Part shown: positions 35,953-45,683 of the stretch, piece after piece
How positions within the stretch are numbered: position 1 is the stretch's first letter
How the letters are laid out: each line of letters opens with the position of its first letter
NCBI RefSeq assembly: GCF_014322795.1
Contig: NZ_JAASTT010000012.1
Coordinates: forward strand, 27,927-91,926
Direction of reading: 5' to 3'
DNA: 64,000 nt
Source: Paenilisteria portnoyi
Lineage (GTDB): Bacteria; Bacillota; Bacilli; Lactobacillales; Listeriaceae
Notes under the pieces: generated by a model
Told to the model about the DNA's origin: nothing
Seen by the model: only the letters and a program-made list of their open reading frames with translations
The model's database searches: none
Made by a program: the position numbers and the translations under genes

Positions 35953-36765
35953 ATGGAAGATAATTTGTTTGGGCAAGATTGGGAAATAGAGCCAGCGGGT
36001 GGTGAAACGGGAAAAGCCTTCGTTGCAATCCATGAAGACGAAAAATTCTTTTTGAAAAAGAATTCCTCGCCTTTTTTAGCCACGCTTTCTGTTGAAAATA
36101 TTGTGCCTAAATTAATTTGGACGCGGCGAGTGGAAAATGGGGATGTTATCACAGCTCAAAAATGGATCAATAATGGCCAAACGTTGACGCCCAAAGAGAT
36201 GCGGGAAACGCGTGTGGCCAAGTTGCTCGGCAAGATTCACCAATCAGAGGCATTGCGGGATATGTTACAAAAAATCGAGAAAAAGGATTATTCTAGTTCT
36301 CATTTATTGGCAACGGTGACGGGGAGTATCGATAATTTAAATCAAATGGATACGAAGGTTGCCCAGGCATATCGTTACTTAGTAGAAAATGTGGATAGCT
36401 TGGAGGAAGGGCGCCACGTCGTTTGTCACGGAGATGTCAATCATAATAATTGGCTGCTCTCAGAAGGTGAGGAGCTTTATTTGGTTGATTGGGACGGAGC
36501 GATGCTTGCTGATCCAGCGAATGATCTCGGTGTGTTGCTGTATCAATATATTCCGTATTCGGAGTGGAGTGATTGGCTTGCTGAATATGGTCAGACATTG
36601 ACGCAAGCTTTTTATACGCGTATTAAATGGTTTTCCATTTGTCAGGTTTTAATGGCGATGAATTGGCAGTTTGAGCATGATCGGAAGCCTGAACTTGCCC
36701 GTTTGGAGCTACTTTTGAACAAAATAATTGAGGATAATGAGGTGTACGCAACGTTATGCGAGTAA
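35953..36765 (+). CDS. ytmP: YtmP phosphotransferase-family protein (aminoglycoside phosphotransferase fold)
   Basis: 270 residues. The APH/choline-kinase catalytic loop [13 protein letters not shown] (near 156-168) carries the catalytic Asp and metal-binding Asn, and [17 protein letters not shown] is the second metal motif. The N-lobe is short. Despite the family name this is a housekeeping gene in Bacillus and Listeria, always next to trmB, and not evidence of antibiotic resistance; the substrate is unknown. GTGAATGTAA lies before the ATG. It overlaps trmB by ten bases. Confidence 0.85.
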   Translation: MEDNLFGQDWEIEPAGGETGKAFVAIHEDEKFFLKKNSSPFLATLSVENIVPKLIWTRRVENGDVITAQKWINNGQTLTPKEMRETRVAKLLGKIHQSEALRDMLQKIEKKDYSSSHLLATVTGSIDNLNQMDTKVAQAYRYLVENVDSLEEGRHVVCHGDVNHNNWLLSEGEELYLVDWDGAMLADPANDLGVLLYQYIPYSEWSDWLAEYGQTLTQAFYTRIKWFSICQVLMAMNWQFEHDRKPELARLELLLNKIIEDNEVYATLCE

Positions 36766-37397
36766 AACATAAACCGTGGGCGCGGGAGAAAATTCTAGCT
36801 CACCCAGAAGTATGTGTGGCAAATCCCGAGGAACTAAAAGGGAAATGGCATCAACTATTTGGAAATGAGAACCCGATTCATATCGAAATTGGGACAGGAA
36901 AAGGTCAGTTCGTGACAGGGATGGCACAGGCGAATCCTGATATTAATTATATTGGAATTGAAGTTGTGGAAAGTGTTCTTATCACGGCACTTGACAAGGC
37001 TCTTGCTGCGGGAATTCCGAATTTACGCTTGCTGTCTGTGGATGGTGCGGATTTACTCGAGTATTTTGAAAAGGCTGAGGTTGCGCGGGTTTATTTAAAT
37101 TTTTCTGATCCGTGGCCGAAAAAAAGACACGCGAAACGTCGCTTGACACATCCTAACTTTTTGGATAGTTATAAAGCTTTGTTGCCGGTAGACGGCGAGA
37201 TTCATTTCAAAACGGATAACCGTAGTTTGTTTGAATATTCGCTTGTGGCATTCTCGGAGTATGGTGTTCTGCTGACTTACTTATCGCTTGATCTCCATAA
37301 TAGCGAGTTCGAGGGGAATATTATGACGGAGTATGAAGAGAAGTTTTCAGCACAAGGTTTTCCGATTTATCGTTTAGAGGCGACGTTTAAACCGTAA
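36756..37397 (+). CDS. trmB: tRNA (guanine-N7-)-methyltransferase
   Basis: 213 residues. It makes m7G46 in tRNA. The SAM pocket is [17 protein letters not shown] near 41-57, followed by [39 protein letters not shown] with the NFSDPWPK signature, and [13 protein letters not shown]. The ATG at 36756 lies inside the end of ytmP, with GAGGTG upstream. The gene pair order ytmP-trmB is conserved with B. subtilis. Confidence 0.95.
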   Translation: MRVKHKPWAREKILAHPEVCVANPEELKGKWHQLFGNENPIHIEIGTGKGQFVTGMAQANPDINYIGIEVVESVLITALDKALAAGIPNLRLLSVDGADLLEYFEKAEVARVYLNFSDPWPKKRHAKRRLTHPNFLDSYKALLPVDGEIHFKTDNRSLFEYSLVAFSEYGVLLTYLSLDLHNSEFEGNIMTEYEEKFSAQGFPIYRLEATFKP

Positions 37398-37400
37398 ATG

Positions 37401-37445
37401 AAAGGCTAGAGTTCCCGGAAATCGTGGTTACTCTGGCTTTTTTTA
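37401..37445 (+). terminator. trmB terminator
   Basis: Stem AAAGGCTAGAGT / ACTCTGGCTTT plus T tail. Confidence 0.75.
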
Positions 37446-37464
37446 GTATGAAGGAGGATAAAAA

Positions 37465-38304
37465 ATGGATACTTTGCGAGTAGGGGAGATAACGATTCAT
37501 TGGTTGCGCGGCGGTGTGACTCATTTTGATGGGGGTGCGATGTTTGGCGTTGTTCCTAAGGCGTTGTGGAGCAAGAAATATGAGCCGAACGAAAAAAATC
37601 AGATTCAGTGTGTAACGGATCCGATGTATTTTACGTATCAAGGAAAACATTACCTTATTGATGCAGGGATCGGTGTTGGCAGGTTGACAGAGAAGCAAAA
37701 ACGTAATTTCGGTGTCGTGGAAGAATCGTTTATTTTAGAAGATTTAGCGACGCTGGGCGTGCACCCAGAGGACATTGATTGTATTTTGATGACACATCTG
37801 CATTTTGACCATATTGTCGGTTTGACAGATACAAGTGGAAAAAGTATTTTCAGGAATGCAACGATTTATACGACGGAAACAGAATGGCAAGAAATTCGCG
37901 AGCCAAATATTCGTTCCAAAGCGACATATTGGCCTGAAAATTGGCAGGGAATTTCGAGCCAAATTCAGACGTATTCGCAGTGTTTGGAATTAAATGACGC
38001 GATTCGTTTGGAGAAAACGGGCGGGCATAGTAATGGGCACTCGGTGATTCGGATAGACAGTCAAGATCAATCGGCTATCCATATGGCGGATATTTTTCCA
38101 ACGCACGCTCATCAAAATGTTCTGTGGGTGACGGCGTATGATGATTATCCAATGGACTCTATTTTCGCGAAAGAACGGATTCGAAATGAGTTGGACGGAA
38201 CGGGGAAATGGTTGCTATTTTATCATGATTATTTCTATCGTGCTTTGCAGTTTGATGTGGATGGAAATGTAGTGGATGAAGTAACAGTGAAAAGAAATAT
38301 TTAA
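37465..38304 (+). CDS. ytnP: MBL-fold metallohydrolase YtnP (lactonase-like)
   Basis: 279 residues. The zinc motif MTHLHFDHIVG lies near residues 109-119, with GHSNGHSVI and a later ADIFPTHAH providing further ligands. Related proteins hydrolyse N-acyl-homoserine lactones or similar lactones, and B. subtilis YtnP has been linked to quenching of a streptomycete signal. The function here is inferred only. GAAGGAGGAT precedes the ATG. It lies between trmB and a CsoR-type repressor, as in a modified B. subtilis ytm-ytn-yto order. Confidence 0.85.
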   Translation: MDTLRVGEITIHWLRGGVTHFDGGAMFGVVPKALWSKKYEPNEKNQIQCVTDPMYFTYQGKHYLIDAGIGVGRLTEKQKRNFGVVEESFILEDLATLGVHPEDIDCILMTHLHFDHIVGLTDTSGKSIFRNATIYTTETEWQEIREPNIRSKATYWPENWQGISSQIQTYSQCLELNDAIRLEKTGGHSNGHSVIRIDSQDQSAIHMADIFPTHAHQNVLWVTAYDDYPMDSIFAKERIRNELDGTGKWLLFYHDYFYRALQFDVDGNVVDEVTVKRNI

Positions 38305-38324
38305 TATACCCCTATATGGTATAT
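38304..38324. promoter_or_regulatory. CsoR/CstR-type operator
   Basis: ATATACC / GGTATAT arms flank CCTATAT, resembling the TACCCC...GGGGTA operators of CsoR-family repressors. A further GGGGGTATAT half-site lies at 38413-38422 by the start codon. The site is upstream of the CsoR-family gene, so autoregulation is likely. Confidence 0.6.
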
Positions 38325-38425
38325 TCGTTCGCATCCCTGGTAGGGGGTTGTTTTAAATGCCTTTATATAAGGATATATTGCTGATTATAGAAATGCTATG
38401 AAAATTTTTAGTAGGGGGTATATTG

Positions 38426-38659
38426 ATGTCGGAGGTTAGAAAATCCATTTCCAATCGTTTTGCTAAAATCGAAGGACATGTGAAATCCATCAAGAAAATG
38501 ACGGGTGAAGAACGTTCTTATGAAGATATCATGTTGCAAGTTGCTGCGGTGAAAAATGCTTTACAAAGTGCCGAAAAAGTTATTTTCAGTGAACAAATGA
38601 AAGAGATGGTCGAAAGTGGCGTGTATGACCAAAAGCGTGTGGATAGTTTTATTAAATAA
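38426..38659 (+). CDS. CsoR/RcnR-family (DUF156) repressor lacking the canonical cysteines
   Basis: 77 residues, all-helical. The family start SNRFAKIEGHVKSIKKM is clear. In CsoR the ligands are Cys, His and Cys; at the aligned positions this protein has Y32, Q57 and M61, and there is no cysteine in the whole protein. It therefore cannot use the known copper, persulfide or nickel/formaldehyde sensing chemistry of the family. A CsoR-like operator lies upstream. No transporter or sulfur gene is attached. It is followed by a terminator serving the opposite-strand gene. The ATG at 38426 is used; a TTG directly before it is also possible. Confidence 0.8.
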   Translation: MSEVRKSISNRFAKIEGHVKSIKKMTGEERSYEDIMLQVAAVKNALQSAEKVIFSEQMKEMVESGVYDQKRVDSFIK

Positions 38660-38692
38660 AAAAACTGCAGGCGCACAATTGGCCTGCAGTTT
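38658..38692 (-). terminator. terminator of the small secreted protein gene, possibly bidirectional
   Basis: Stem ACTGCAGGC / GCCTGCAGT. The A-rich flank at 38655-38663 becomes the U run on the minus strand. Confidence 0.75.
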
Positions 38693-38703
38693 CGCATGTT
38701 CTA

Positions 38704-39015
38704 TTAAGTTAAGTAAACGTCGATAACGGTTCCGGTCGTCGCATCTGCGATAAATTCGAACTGCTTCTTCTCGCCGTCGCGAATCGCTGTAATGCCGCCG
38801 TGGTAAACGAATGTATCCATCGCGAATTTTTTGTAATGTTGTTTTTTTAGTTGAATCCACGAGCCTTCGATTGGACCTTCCTTTTTGAATGCTTCTTTGA
38901 CGTTTTCAAGAATTACATCGCCTGAAATGGTCTTTGGTTCTAGTAGGTAATGGTTAATAAGATGACCCGCGGCTGCTCCTGCTGCAACACCTGTAATAAA
39001 TACTTTCCAGTTCAT
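38704..39015 (-). CDS. small secreted/PepSY-like protein (COG5584 type)
   Basis: 103 residues. An N-terminal hydrophobic segment (WKVFITGVAAGAAAGHLI) is followed by a PepSY-like domain with LENVKEAFKKEGPIEGSWIQ and a C-terminal FEFIADATTGTVIDVYL. PepSY domains often inhibit proteases or bind ligands at the cell surface. GGGAGG lies eight bases upstream of the ATG. It is a monocistronic gene on the minus strand. The precise role is unknown. Confidence 0.75.
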   Translation of the reverse strand: MNWKVFITGVAAGAAAGHLINHYLLEPKTISGDVILENVKEAFKKEGPIEGSWIQLKKQHYKKFAMDTFVYHGGITAIRDGEKKQFEFIADATTGTVIDVYLT

Positions 39016-39202
39016 TGTTTGCCTCCCTAAATCTTACTTGTCTTCTCTTTTATAGCTTTACTGTGTCTTATTATACCCTCTAAACTAAAAATATAAAAGC
39101 CTTTACATCGGAGCTTGCGAATTTGACTAGCCACATTCTTAGACGTAACGTTTCTAAAAGTGGTATAATGCTAGGGATATCACCGAAAAGGACTGATTAT
39201 AA

Positions 39203-40276
39203 GTGGAAAAAGAAACGTTAGAGTTATTTAGAACATTGACGGAGTTGCCGGGTACTTCTGGAAATGAACGGTTTGTGAGAGATTTTGTGAGAAAAGAAAT
39301 TACGCCTGTCTCGGATGAAGTGATTCAAGATGGTTTGGGCGGTATTTTTGGTGTGCGTCATGGTGTGGAAGATGGCCCGAGAATACTTGTTGCAGGGCAC
39401 TTGGATGAGGTTGGTTTCATGGTTACGCGGATTACGGATAACGGGATGATTGCTTTCCAAACGCTTGGTGGCTGGAATCCGCAAGTCTTGCAAGCGCAAC
39501 GTGTCCAATTGATTACGGCGAATGGCCCGGTTATCGGTGTGGTAGCCTCTGTTCCGCCACATTTGCTAACAGAAGCAGAACGTAGCAAGCCGACTGATCC
39601 GAAAAATCTGTTAATCGATATTGGTGCAGATGATCGTGAAGATGCGATTGCAATTGGCGTGAAACCTGGACAACAAATCGTTCCAGTTGCAGAATTCACA
39701 CCGCTTGCTAATCCGAAAAAAATCATGGCAAAAGCATGGGATAACCGCTACGGCGTTGGTCTTGCGATTGAACTTTTAAAAGCGGTGAAGGACGATAAGT
39801 TGCCAAATACGCTGTTTGCAGGCGCGAATGTACAAGAAGAAGTTGGGCTTCGAGGTGCGGGCGTTAGTGCGCATATGATTCAGCCAGATATCTTCTTTGC
39901 GCTTGATGCGAGTCCGGCGAATGATACGACAGGTGATAAGACGCAGTTTGGGCAAATTGGGCAAGGTTTCTTAATGCGAGTTTTTGATCGGACGATGATT
40001 ATGCATCGCGGTATGCGTGAATTCTTACTGGATACGGCGGAGTCCAACAAAATCCCCTACCAATATTTCATTTCGCCAGGTGGGACGGATGCTGGGAAAG
40101 TGCACACGTCTAATAGCGGGATTCCGAGCGCGGTTATCGGTGTTCCAGCGCGTTACATCCATTCTTCTAACTCGATTTTGCACGTGGATGATTATGCAGC
40201 GGCAAAAGAAATGATTACAACGATTGTTCGTACGCTTGATAAAACAACGTGGGAAACGATTCGTGACAATGCTTAA
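39203..40276 (+). CDS. ytoP: M42-family glutamyl aminopeptidase/endoglucanase-like (YtoP)
   Basis: 357 residues. The dinuclear-metal motifs are [13 protein letters not shown] (first His/Asp), [15 protein letters not shown], the catalytic [12 protein letters not shown] and a C-terminal [29 protein letters not shown]. These enzymes are cytoplasmic aminopeptidases that form dodecameric tetrahedra. The start has AAAGGACTG upstream, and an extended -10 (TG-N-TATAAT) occurs at about 39162-39170. It overlaps the next small gene by eight bases. Confidence 0.92.
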   Translation: MEKETLELFRTLTELPGTSGNERFVRDFVRKEITPVSDEVIQDGLGGIFGVRHGVEDGPRILVAGHLDEVGFMVTRITDNGMIAFQTLGGWNPQVLQAQRVQLITANGPVIGVVASVPPHLLTEAERSKPTDPKNLLIDIGADDREDAIAIGVKPGQQIVPVAEFTPLANPKKIMAKAWDNRYGVGLAIELLKAVKDDKLPNTLFAGANVQEEVGLRGAGVSAHMIQPDIFFALDASPANDTTGDKTQFGQIGQGFLMRVFDRTMIMHRGMREFLLDTAESNKIPYQYFISPGGTDAGKVHTSNSGIPSAVIGVPARYIHSSNSILHVDDYAAAKEMITTIVRTLDKTTWETIRDNA

Positions 40277-40490
40277 AAAGATATGGCGGCATCCTGTCAT
40301 TTTGACGGGTAGCATCATGTTCTTCTCGGCGCTTGTTTTCTTGGTAGGGTACTTCTTGCGTATTCCTTATTTGAAAGAAACAGAGCTCGGGTGGATCCTG
40401 ACAACGCTTATCGGTGGCGTGCTTGTTCTGGGATTCGGCTTTATGTGGTATTGGAAAGATCAAGTAAATGCGAAAAAGCACCTCCGTTAA
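40269..40490 (+). CDS. 73-residue two-TM protein downstream of ytoP
   Basis: Begins [20 protein letters not shown] inside the end of ytoP. TM helices lie at about 9-31 and 40-60, and the C-terminal tail is basic. Translational coupling to ytoP suggests a shared transcript. I do not recognise a family. Its stop lies in the terminator stem that follows. Confidence 0.65.
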   Translation: MLKKIWRHPVILTGSIMFFSALVFLVGYFLRIPYLKETELGWILTTLIGGVLVLGFGFMWYWKDQVNAKKHLR

Positions 40491-40504
40491 TGAGGTGCTT
40501 TTTC
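40473..40504. terminator. bidirectional terminator between ytoP operon and ytoQ
   Basis: Perfect 12-base stem AAAAAGCACCTC / GAGGTGCTTTTT with a seven-base loop; U runs on both strands. Confidence 0.85.
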
Positions 40505-40513
40505 ATGAAAAAA

Positions 40514-40957
40514 CTAGGCAAAAATATAATCAATAATTTGTGCGGCTTGTTCAATCGTATCTACGGTGACATTTGCTTTCTCGGAGAGCTCTTTTAACGG
40601 ATGGTGTAGCGATTCTGGTCGGATGATAATGGTTGGTTTGCCGAGCGTGATGGCTGTTGCTGCATCTGTGGCGGTGTTCCATTGTTTGAACTTCTCGCCA
40701 AATAAGGCAATCACTAAATCCGCTTTTTTCAAATGTAGTTCGGTGCGTAAGTTGTTGATTTTTGAGGCTTGTAAATCTTTGTAAATGGCGTTCGGCTGTT
40801 CTCCTAGAATTTGTTCGCCGATTGCGTCGGATAAATCGTGATTTTCTTGCGGTCCAGAAAAGTGGAAGTGAATTCCTGGTTTTTCTTTTAAATGAGCTCG
40901 CAATTGATCGCGCCAATCCGAATGAATTTCACCTGCTAAATAAATATGATAGTCCAT
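40514..40957 (-). CDS. ytoQ: YtoQ-family protein
   Basis: 147 residues. It matches the YtoQ family by MDYHIYLAGEIHSDWRDQL, FSGPQENHDLSD and DLVIALFGEKFKQWNTATDAA, the last resembling nucleoside 2-deoxyribosyltransferase-like folds. The biochemical role is not established. The ATG at 40957 has AAAGGAGGCG; the longer frame from 41008 lacks a ribosome binding site. It is conserved next to ytoP and ytpP in B. subtilis. Confidence 0.85.
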   Translation of the reverse strand: MDYHIYLAGEIHSDWRDQLRAHLKEKPGIHFHFSGPQENHDLSDAIGEQILGEQPNAIYKDLQASKINNLRTELHLKKADLVIALFGEKFKQWNTATDAATAITLGKPTIIIRPESLHHPLKELSEKANVTVDTIEQAAQIIDYIFA

Positions 40958-41090
40958 CAAAAACGCCTCCTTTCTTGTTATGATAGAAGAAAATGCGGCA
41001 GGTAGCAACTTTTATGAGCGTAATTCTTTACTAATTTTCGCGGGGGCTTTAGGATTAGGTGAGTAGGAATAAGAAGGAGTCGAGTGCGTG

Positions 41091-41402
41091 ATGAAACATT
41101 TGGAAACAGTAGAAGAATTTAATGAATTAAAAAATAATGGTAAAACGATTTTTATGTTTAGTGCGGATTGGTGTGGGGATTGTAAATTTATCGAGCCGGT
41201 GATGCCTGAAATTGAGGCGGAACACGATGATTTTACATTTTTGCATGTGGATCGCGACCAGTTTATCGACCTTTGCGCCGAGTTGGCGATTTTTGGTATT
41301 CCGAGTTTCTTGGCGTTTGAAGATGGCGAGGAAATTGGCCGTTTTGTCAGCAAGGATCGCAAAACGAAAGAAGAAATTACGGATTTTATTGATGCCTTAT
41401 AA
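41091..41402 (+). CDS. ytpP: thioredoxin-like protein YtpP
   Basis: 103 residues, thioredoxin fold. The active site is SADWCGDCKFIEPVMP (CGDC, rather than CGPC of TrxA), and the cis-proline loop is IFGIPSFLAF. GGAG and GTGCGTG precede the start, where a GTG at 41088 directly precedes the ATG. Part of the ytpP-ytpQ-ytpR group. The altered dipeptide between the cysteines suggests a redox potential different from TrxA. Confidence 0.9.
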   Translation: MKHLETVEEFNELKNNGKTIFMFSADWCGDCKFIEPVMPEIEAEHDDFTFLHVDRDQFIDLCAELAIFGIPSFLAFEDGEEIGRFVSKDRKTKEEITDFIDAL

Positions 41403-41423
41403 GGGAGAGGGGAGGGCAACGCG

Positions 41424-42221
41424 ATGAAAATGACAACGATGAAGATGAAGGAAAGGCTTGAAAAAGAGCTTGCTGGCGCGGATCGGACGTTTCGTTATGA
41501 CCGGGAGAAGGATACGCTAAAAGTGACGGAAGCGGGCAATTCGATTACGCTGTCTATACCACAAATTATTGCGAATTGGGAAGAACAGGCGGACGTGGCG
41601 GTTGAGAAAATCGTGTATTATGTCGAAGAAGGTCTAAAAGCATCGCAACACAAGATGGATATTCAGACGAGTTTGCCGTATGTTTATCCGGTTATTCGGG
41701 CGACATCGTTCCCTCAGAAAACAAAAGATGGGAAGGTGCTTTTGACAGAGCAACACACGGCGGAGACGGCGATTTTTTACGTGGTGGATGTTGGCGCTTC
41801 GTATCGCTTTATCGAGGAAGAAAGTTTGGAAAACACGGATGTGACGATAGACGATGTCAGGATTGCTGCGTTTGCAAACCTGCGTGCGCGGGTGACGCCA
41901 ACGAAAAAAGATTCCGTGAGCGGTAATGATTATTATTTCGTGCGAACGAATGATGGGTATGATGCAAGTCGGATTTTGAATGAGCCATTTTTAGAGGAAA
42001 TGCGCGCGCGTATCGAGGGTGAGATGGTGCTTGCTGTGCCGCATCAGGATGTGTTAATTATTGCGGATATTAGAAATAATACGGGCTATGACGTGTTGGC
42101 GCACATGACGATGCAGTTTTTTGCGGACGGCCTTGCGCCAATTACCTCTTTACCTCTCGTGTATAATGATGGTAAACTAGAACCGATCTTTATTATGGCC
42201 AAAAACAGACCAAAGGAGTAG
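41424..42221 (+). CDS. ytpQ: DUF1444 family protein YtpQ
   Basis: 265 residues, soluble. It has the DUF1444 pattern [13 protein letters not shown] ... [12 protein letters not shown] ... [12 protein letters not shown] ... [11 protein letters not shown]. Function unknown. GGGAGAGGGGAGG lies upstream, and several ATGs cluster at the start (41424, 41439, 41445), so the N-terminus may be shorter by up to seven residues. It is closely spaced between ytpP and ytpR. Confidence 0.85.
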   Translation: MKMTTMKMKERLEKELAGADRTFRYDREKDTLKVTEAGNSITLSIPQIIANWEEQADVAVEKIVYYVEEGLKASQHKMDIQTSLPYVYPVIRATSFPQKTKDGKVLLTEQHTAETAIFYVVDVGASYRFIEEESLENTDVTIDDVRIAAFANLRARVTPTKKDSVSGNDYYFVRTNDGYDASRILNEPFLEEMRARIEGEMVLAVPHQDVLIIADIRNNTGYDVLAHMTMQFFADGLAPITSLPLVYNDGKLEPIFIMAKNRPKE

Positions 42222-42226
42222 TTAAC

Positions 42227-42838
42227 GTGATTGTAAATGCATTTTATAACGAAAAAGGAGTAGGGGACACGCTTTTAGTCCACCTCAATGATGTAGAGAA
42301 AACAGATTTTGAATCAAAAGGAAATGTCACGCGTATTTTTGATGTGGAAACTGGCGAAACGGTTGCGATTAATATTTTCGAAGTATCGAAAAAGCGCACG
42401 TTTGATGCGAATGGTAAGGTTTCATTAACGCTTGAAGATGTAGCGTTTATCAACAAGGAGTTAGCGGATAATGGTTTTGACTTTGTGATTGAAGCGGACC
42501 TTTCGCCTAAATTCGTCGTTGGTTATGTGGCGTCGAAGGAAAAACACCCAAATGCGGACAAATTAAATGTATGCCAAGTCGATTTGGGAGATAAAACAGT
42601 GCAAATCGTATGTGGTGCGCCGAATGTTGATGCAGGACAAAAAGTAGTCGTTGCAAAAATTGGTGCGGTGATGCCAAGTGGTTTGATTATTAAACCATCG
42701 AACCTTCGTGGGGAAGACTCGTTCGGTATGATCTGTGCGGCGTGCGAGCTCGCGATACCGAACGCTCCGGAAGAAAAAGGAATTATGGTTCTGGACGCTG
42801 ATTATGAGGTTGGCGCTGCATTTCCAGTTTCCTTCTAA
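42227..42838 (+). CDS. ytpR: tRNA-binding (EMAP/PheT-type) domain protein YtpR
   Basis: 203 residues. An N-terminal DUF4479 domain (about 1-85) is followed by a tRNA-binding OB fold (about 95-200) with VGYVASKEKHPNADKLNVCQVDLG and IVCGAPNVDAGQKVVVAKIGAVMPSG. The same module is found in PheT and in free trans-acting tRNA chaperones. GTG start with AAAGGAG. It ends the ytp group; a terminator follows. Confidence 0.9.
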   Translation: MIVNAFYNEKGVGDTLLVHLNDVEKTDFESKGNVTRIFDVETGETVAINIFEVSKKRTFDANGKVSLTLEDVAFINKELADNGFDFVIEADLSPKFVVGYVASKEKHPNADKLNVCQVDLGDKTVQIVCGAPNVDAGQKVVVAKIGAVMPSGLIIKPSNLRGEDSFGMICAACELAIPNAPEEKGIMVLDADYEVGAAFPVSF

Positions 42839-42844
42839 ATGTTG

Positions 42845-42884
42845 AATAAAACAGCTTTTTTAACGGAAAGCTGTTTTATTTTCG
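42845..42884 (+). terminator. ytpR terminator
   Basis: Stem AATAAAACAGCTTT / AAAGCTGTTTTATT, then TTTTCG. Confidence 0.8.
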
Positions 42885-43105
42885 CTGTTAATCGTATACA
42901 ATGATCGGTTTAATTGTTCTTTATTTTGAAATGAAACAGAATATAAGTTTAAGTTATACGCACGTTAATGCTTATATAAAGCCGTTTTTCACCGTTTTTC
43001 AATCTAATATCTTTTGTTTTGCACTTTCGTGATAGCTTTATCTAAATTTCTCTGTTAAAATCAGTTTAAGAAACAGTTAAAAAATATAATAGGTAGTGAT
43101 AAGTA

Positions 43106-45388
43106 ATGGGATGGTTCAAAGAATTTTTCTTCGCTGATCGAGATGCGGAGTATGAAGAAGTAGAGGTGGCTAAGCCGAAAAAAGAGGCAGAAACAGCGCC
43201 GCCAGTCCAATTAGCAACTGCAATTGAAGTAAAGAAACCGATAAATGTGCCACGTGGAAATACACAATCAACGAAACAAAAGCGCGAAATCCACGCTAAC
43301 GTGATGTATCAATATCCAAAAGGGGAGTTCCGTTTTCCGCTCATTCCTGATGGACAAAAACAAACAGAAGTAAAACAAGCGTTACATAAAGTACCGATAC
43401 CGCGCCAGACACCAAGAGTCCATTCGCCAAACACCGAGGCGCCAAAATTTGAGAAGAAACGACCGTTCAGACCGACAGATGTCCCTTCTCCAGTCTTTGC
43501 TTTCCAAAAAAGACCAAGTCGTTTTGAGTTTGATATCACAAAAGAACTAGAAACGAGTGATGTTGTTTATGATGAAATAGACGGCCTAGTAGCGGTTGCT
43601 GAATCGGTACAGGAAGAGACTGAATCTGAGTTTGTAGCGGATTTGGAGGTCGAAGAAGAACCTATTATTCCAGAGGTAGTAGCGATGGTTTCGCCTGTTG
43701 TGGAGGAAGAGGAAAGTTTGCAACAAGAGGAAGTTTCTACTATGCCGCAACGTATTGAACTCATTCACGAGGCACCGAAGTCTGAAAAGGTGGAAGAACC
43801 AGAACGTACGCCTCCGAAAACACGAATCCCTTTTAATGTGATGATGGTGAATCAAGATAAGCAACATGTTGAGCAGAAAAAAGAAGTTGTGGAAGAACCG
43901 GCGATAGTGGCAGTAAAAGAACCAGAAATAGCCTCTGTTTTCCCCACAGAACAACATCTGAGAGAAGACGCAAGTGGCTATTATTTCCCATCCCTAGATT
44001 TGCTAAAACCACCTGTCTTTGAAAATGAGGATGAAGAGTGGTTGGCGTTTCAAGAAGAACTTTTGAATGAGACGCTTGAGAACTTTAATGTATCTGCCAA
44101 GGTTGTTAATGTGACGCAGGGCCCAGCGGTGACGCGCTTTGAAGTACAGCCGGAAAAAGGCGTAAAGGTTAGCAAAATCACGAATTTGACGGATGACATC
44201 AAGCTTAGTCTTGCTGCAAAAGACATTCGAATCGAGGCGCCAATCCCAGGTAAAAGCACGATTGGCATTGAAATTCCGAATGAAACGAGCCGACCTGTGA
44301 TGCTTTCGGAAATTATGAATAGTCAGGCATTCCAAACGAGTAGGTCTCCGTTAACAGCGGCGCTTGGACTCGATATTTCTGGTATGCCGATTGTGACGGA
44401 TTTGCAAACGATGCCGCATGGATTAATCGCTGGAGCAACTGGTTCTGGTAAGAGTGTGTGCATTAATTCGCTGCTTATTAGTCTGCTCTATAAAGCTACG
44501 CCGGATGAGCTGAAATTGTTGCTTATCGATCCGAAAATGGTTGAACTTGCACCGTATAATCGTATTCCACATCTGGTCAGTCCTGTTATTACCGACGCCA
44601 AAGCAGCAACGGCCGCGCTAAAATGGGCGGTAGAAGAGATGGAACGCAGGTATCAGTTATTTTCGCATGCAGGTGTTCGGAATATGGAGAAATTTAACGA
44701 ATATTCTTCCCACCCAGAACATTCCGGCGAAAAATTACCGTATATCCTGATTATTATCGATGAATTAGCTGATTTGATGATGGTTGCGCCAAATGATGTA
44801 GAGGAAGCGATTAGCCGCATTGCGCAAAAAGCCAGAGCTTGCGGGATTCATATGATTGTCGCGACGCAGAGGCCTTCTGTAGACGTTATTACGGGGCTCA
44901 TCAAGGCAAATATCCCGACGCGTGTTTCGTTCTCTGTATCCTCGCAAATCGACTCCAGAACGATTATTGACACGGGTGGGGCCGAGAAGTTACTTGGAAA
45001 AGGGGACATGCTGTTCTTGCCAAGCGGATCTTCCAAACCTGTTCGCCTGCAAGGAACCTATGTTGGTGATCAAGAAATTGATGCTGTCATTGCTCATGTG
45101 CGCAATCAGGCAGAGCCGAACTATCTGTTTAAACAAGAGGAACTTTTAGAACGTGAAATTGCGAAAGAGGAAGAGGACGATCTGTTTGATGAAGCGTGCG
45201 ATTTTGTACTGGCACAAAATGGTGCTTCTACATCGCTTTTGCAACGTCATTTCCGAATCGGTTATAATCGTGCCGCAAGATTGATGGAGGCGCTAGAAAA
45301 GCATAGCATAGTTTCAGAAACGAATGGATCTAAGCCTCGGGATGTTATTATTACCAGAGAACAATTAGAAAAGATACGTGATAATTAA
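43106..45388 (+). CDS. sftA: soluble DNA translocase SftA (YtpT)
   Basis: 760 residues. Unlike FtsK/SpoIIIE there is no N-terminal TM domain; residues 1-290 form an acidic, Pro/Glu-rich low-complexity linker. The alpha/beta motor domain has Walker A GATGSGKSVCINSLL and Walker B YILIIIDELADLMMV, and the C-terminal gamma winged helix (LLQRHFRIGYNRAARLMEALE) recognises SRS/KOPS-like sequences. It clears chromosomal DNA from the division septum. Directly upstream of murC, as in Bacillus. Confidence 0.93.
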   Translation: MGWFKEFFFADRDAEYEEVEVAKPKKEAETAPPVQLATAIEVKKPINVPRGNTQSTKQKREIHANVMYQYPKGEFRFPLIPDGQKQTEVKQALHKVPIPRQTPRVHSPNTEAPKFEKKRPFRPTDVPSPVFAFQKRPSRFEFDITKELETSDVVYDEIDGLVAVAESVQEETESEFVADLEVEEEPIIPEVVAMVSPVVEEEESLQQEEVSTMPQRIELIHEAPKSEKVEEPERTPPKTRIPFNVMMVNQDKQHVEQKKEVVEEPAIVAVKEPEIASVFPTEQHLREDASGYYFPSLDLLKPPVFENEDEEWLAFQEELLNETLENFNVSAKVVNVTQGPAVTRFEVQPEKGVKVSKITNLTDDIKLSLAAKDIRIEAPIPGKSTIGIEIPNETSRPVMLSEIMNSQAFQTSRSPLTAALGLDISGMPIVTDLQTMPHGLIAGATGSGKSVCINSLLISLLYKATPDELKLLLIDPKMVELAPYNRIPHLVSPVITDAKAATAALKWAVEEMERRYQLFSHAGVRNMEKFNEYSSHPEHSGEKLPYILIIIDELADLMMVAPNDVEEAISRIAQKARACGIHMIVATQRPSVDVITGLIKANIPTRVSFSVSSQIDSRTIIDTGGAEKLLGKGDMLFLPSGSSKPVRLQGTYVGDQEIDAVIAHVRNQAEPNYLFKQEELLEREIAKEEEDDLFDEACDFVLAQNGASTSLLQRHFRIGYNRAARLMEALEKHSIVSETNGSKPRDVIITREQLEKIRDN

Positions 45389-45683
45389 TACATCAGTAGT
45401 TCTATTAGCGTATAAAAAGCTACTTTGTTGCGTATAAAAGCGTCAAAACATAAGTCCTTGGATATAAATTTCCTACAAGGATTTCTTAATGGGCGAGAAA
45501 GTGCTATAATTACCTAGTGAGATTTTTCAGTTACAGCGTAGATGAACAGCAAACACACGTTTAAATTTGTAATACGAGAAGATGTCTAGAAATAATAAAA
45601 ATAATGAAACTGCTTTTTTAGATCGGCAACACACTATTTTTTAGGCTACCTCTTCAAAGATTAAAATTCTGGGGGTTCAATTA
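45389..45683 (+). other. sftA-murC intergenic region with murC promoter
   Basis: 295 bases without a gene. A hairpin TCCTTG / CAAGGA lies at 45461-45487. A promoter TTCTTA-16-TATAAT lies at about 45484-45511, giving a leader of about 170 bases before murC. I recognise no riboswitch. Confidence 0.45.

Noticed and set aside
35953..36765. Aminoglycoside resistance gene
   Set aside because: The phosphotransferase fold is present, but linkage to trmB identifies the housekeeping YtmP protein.
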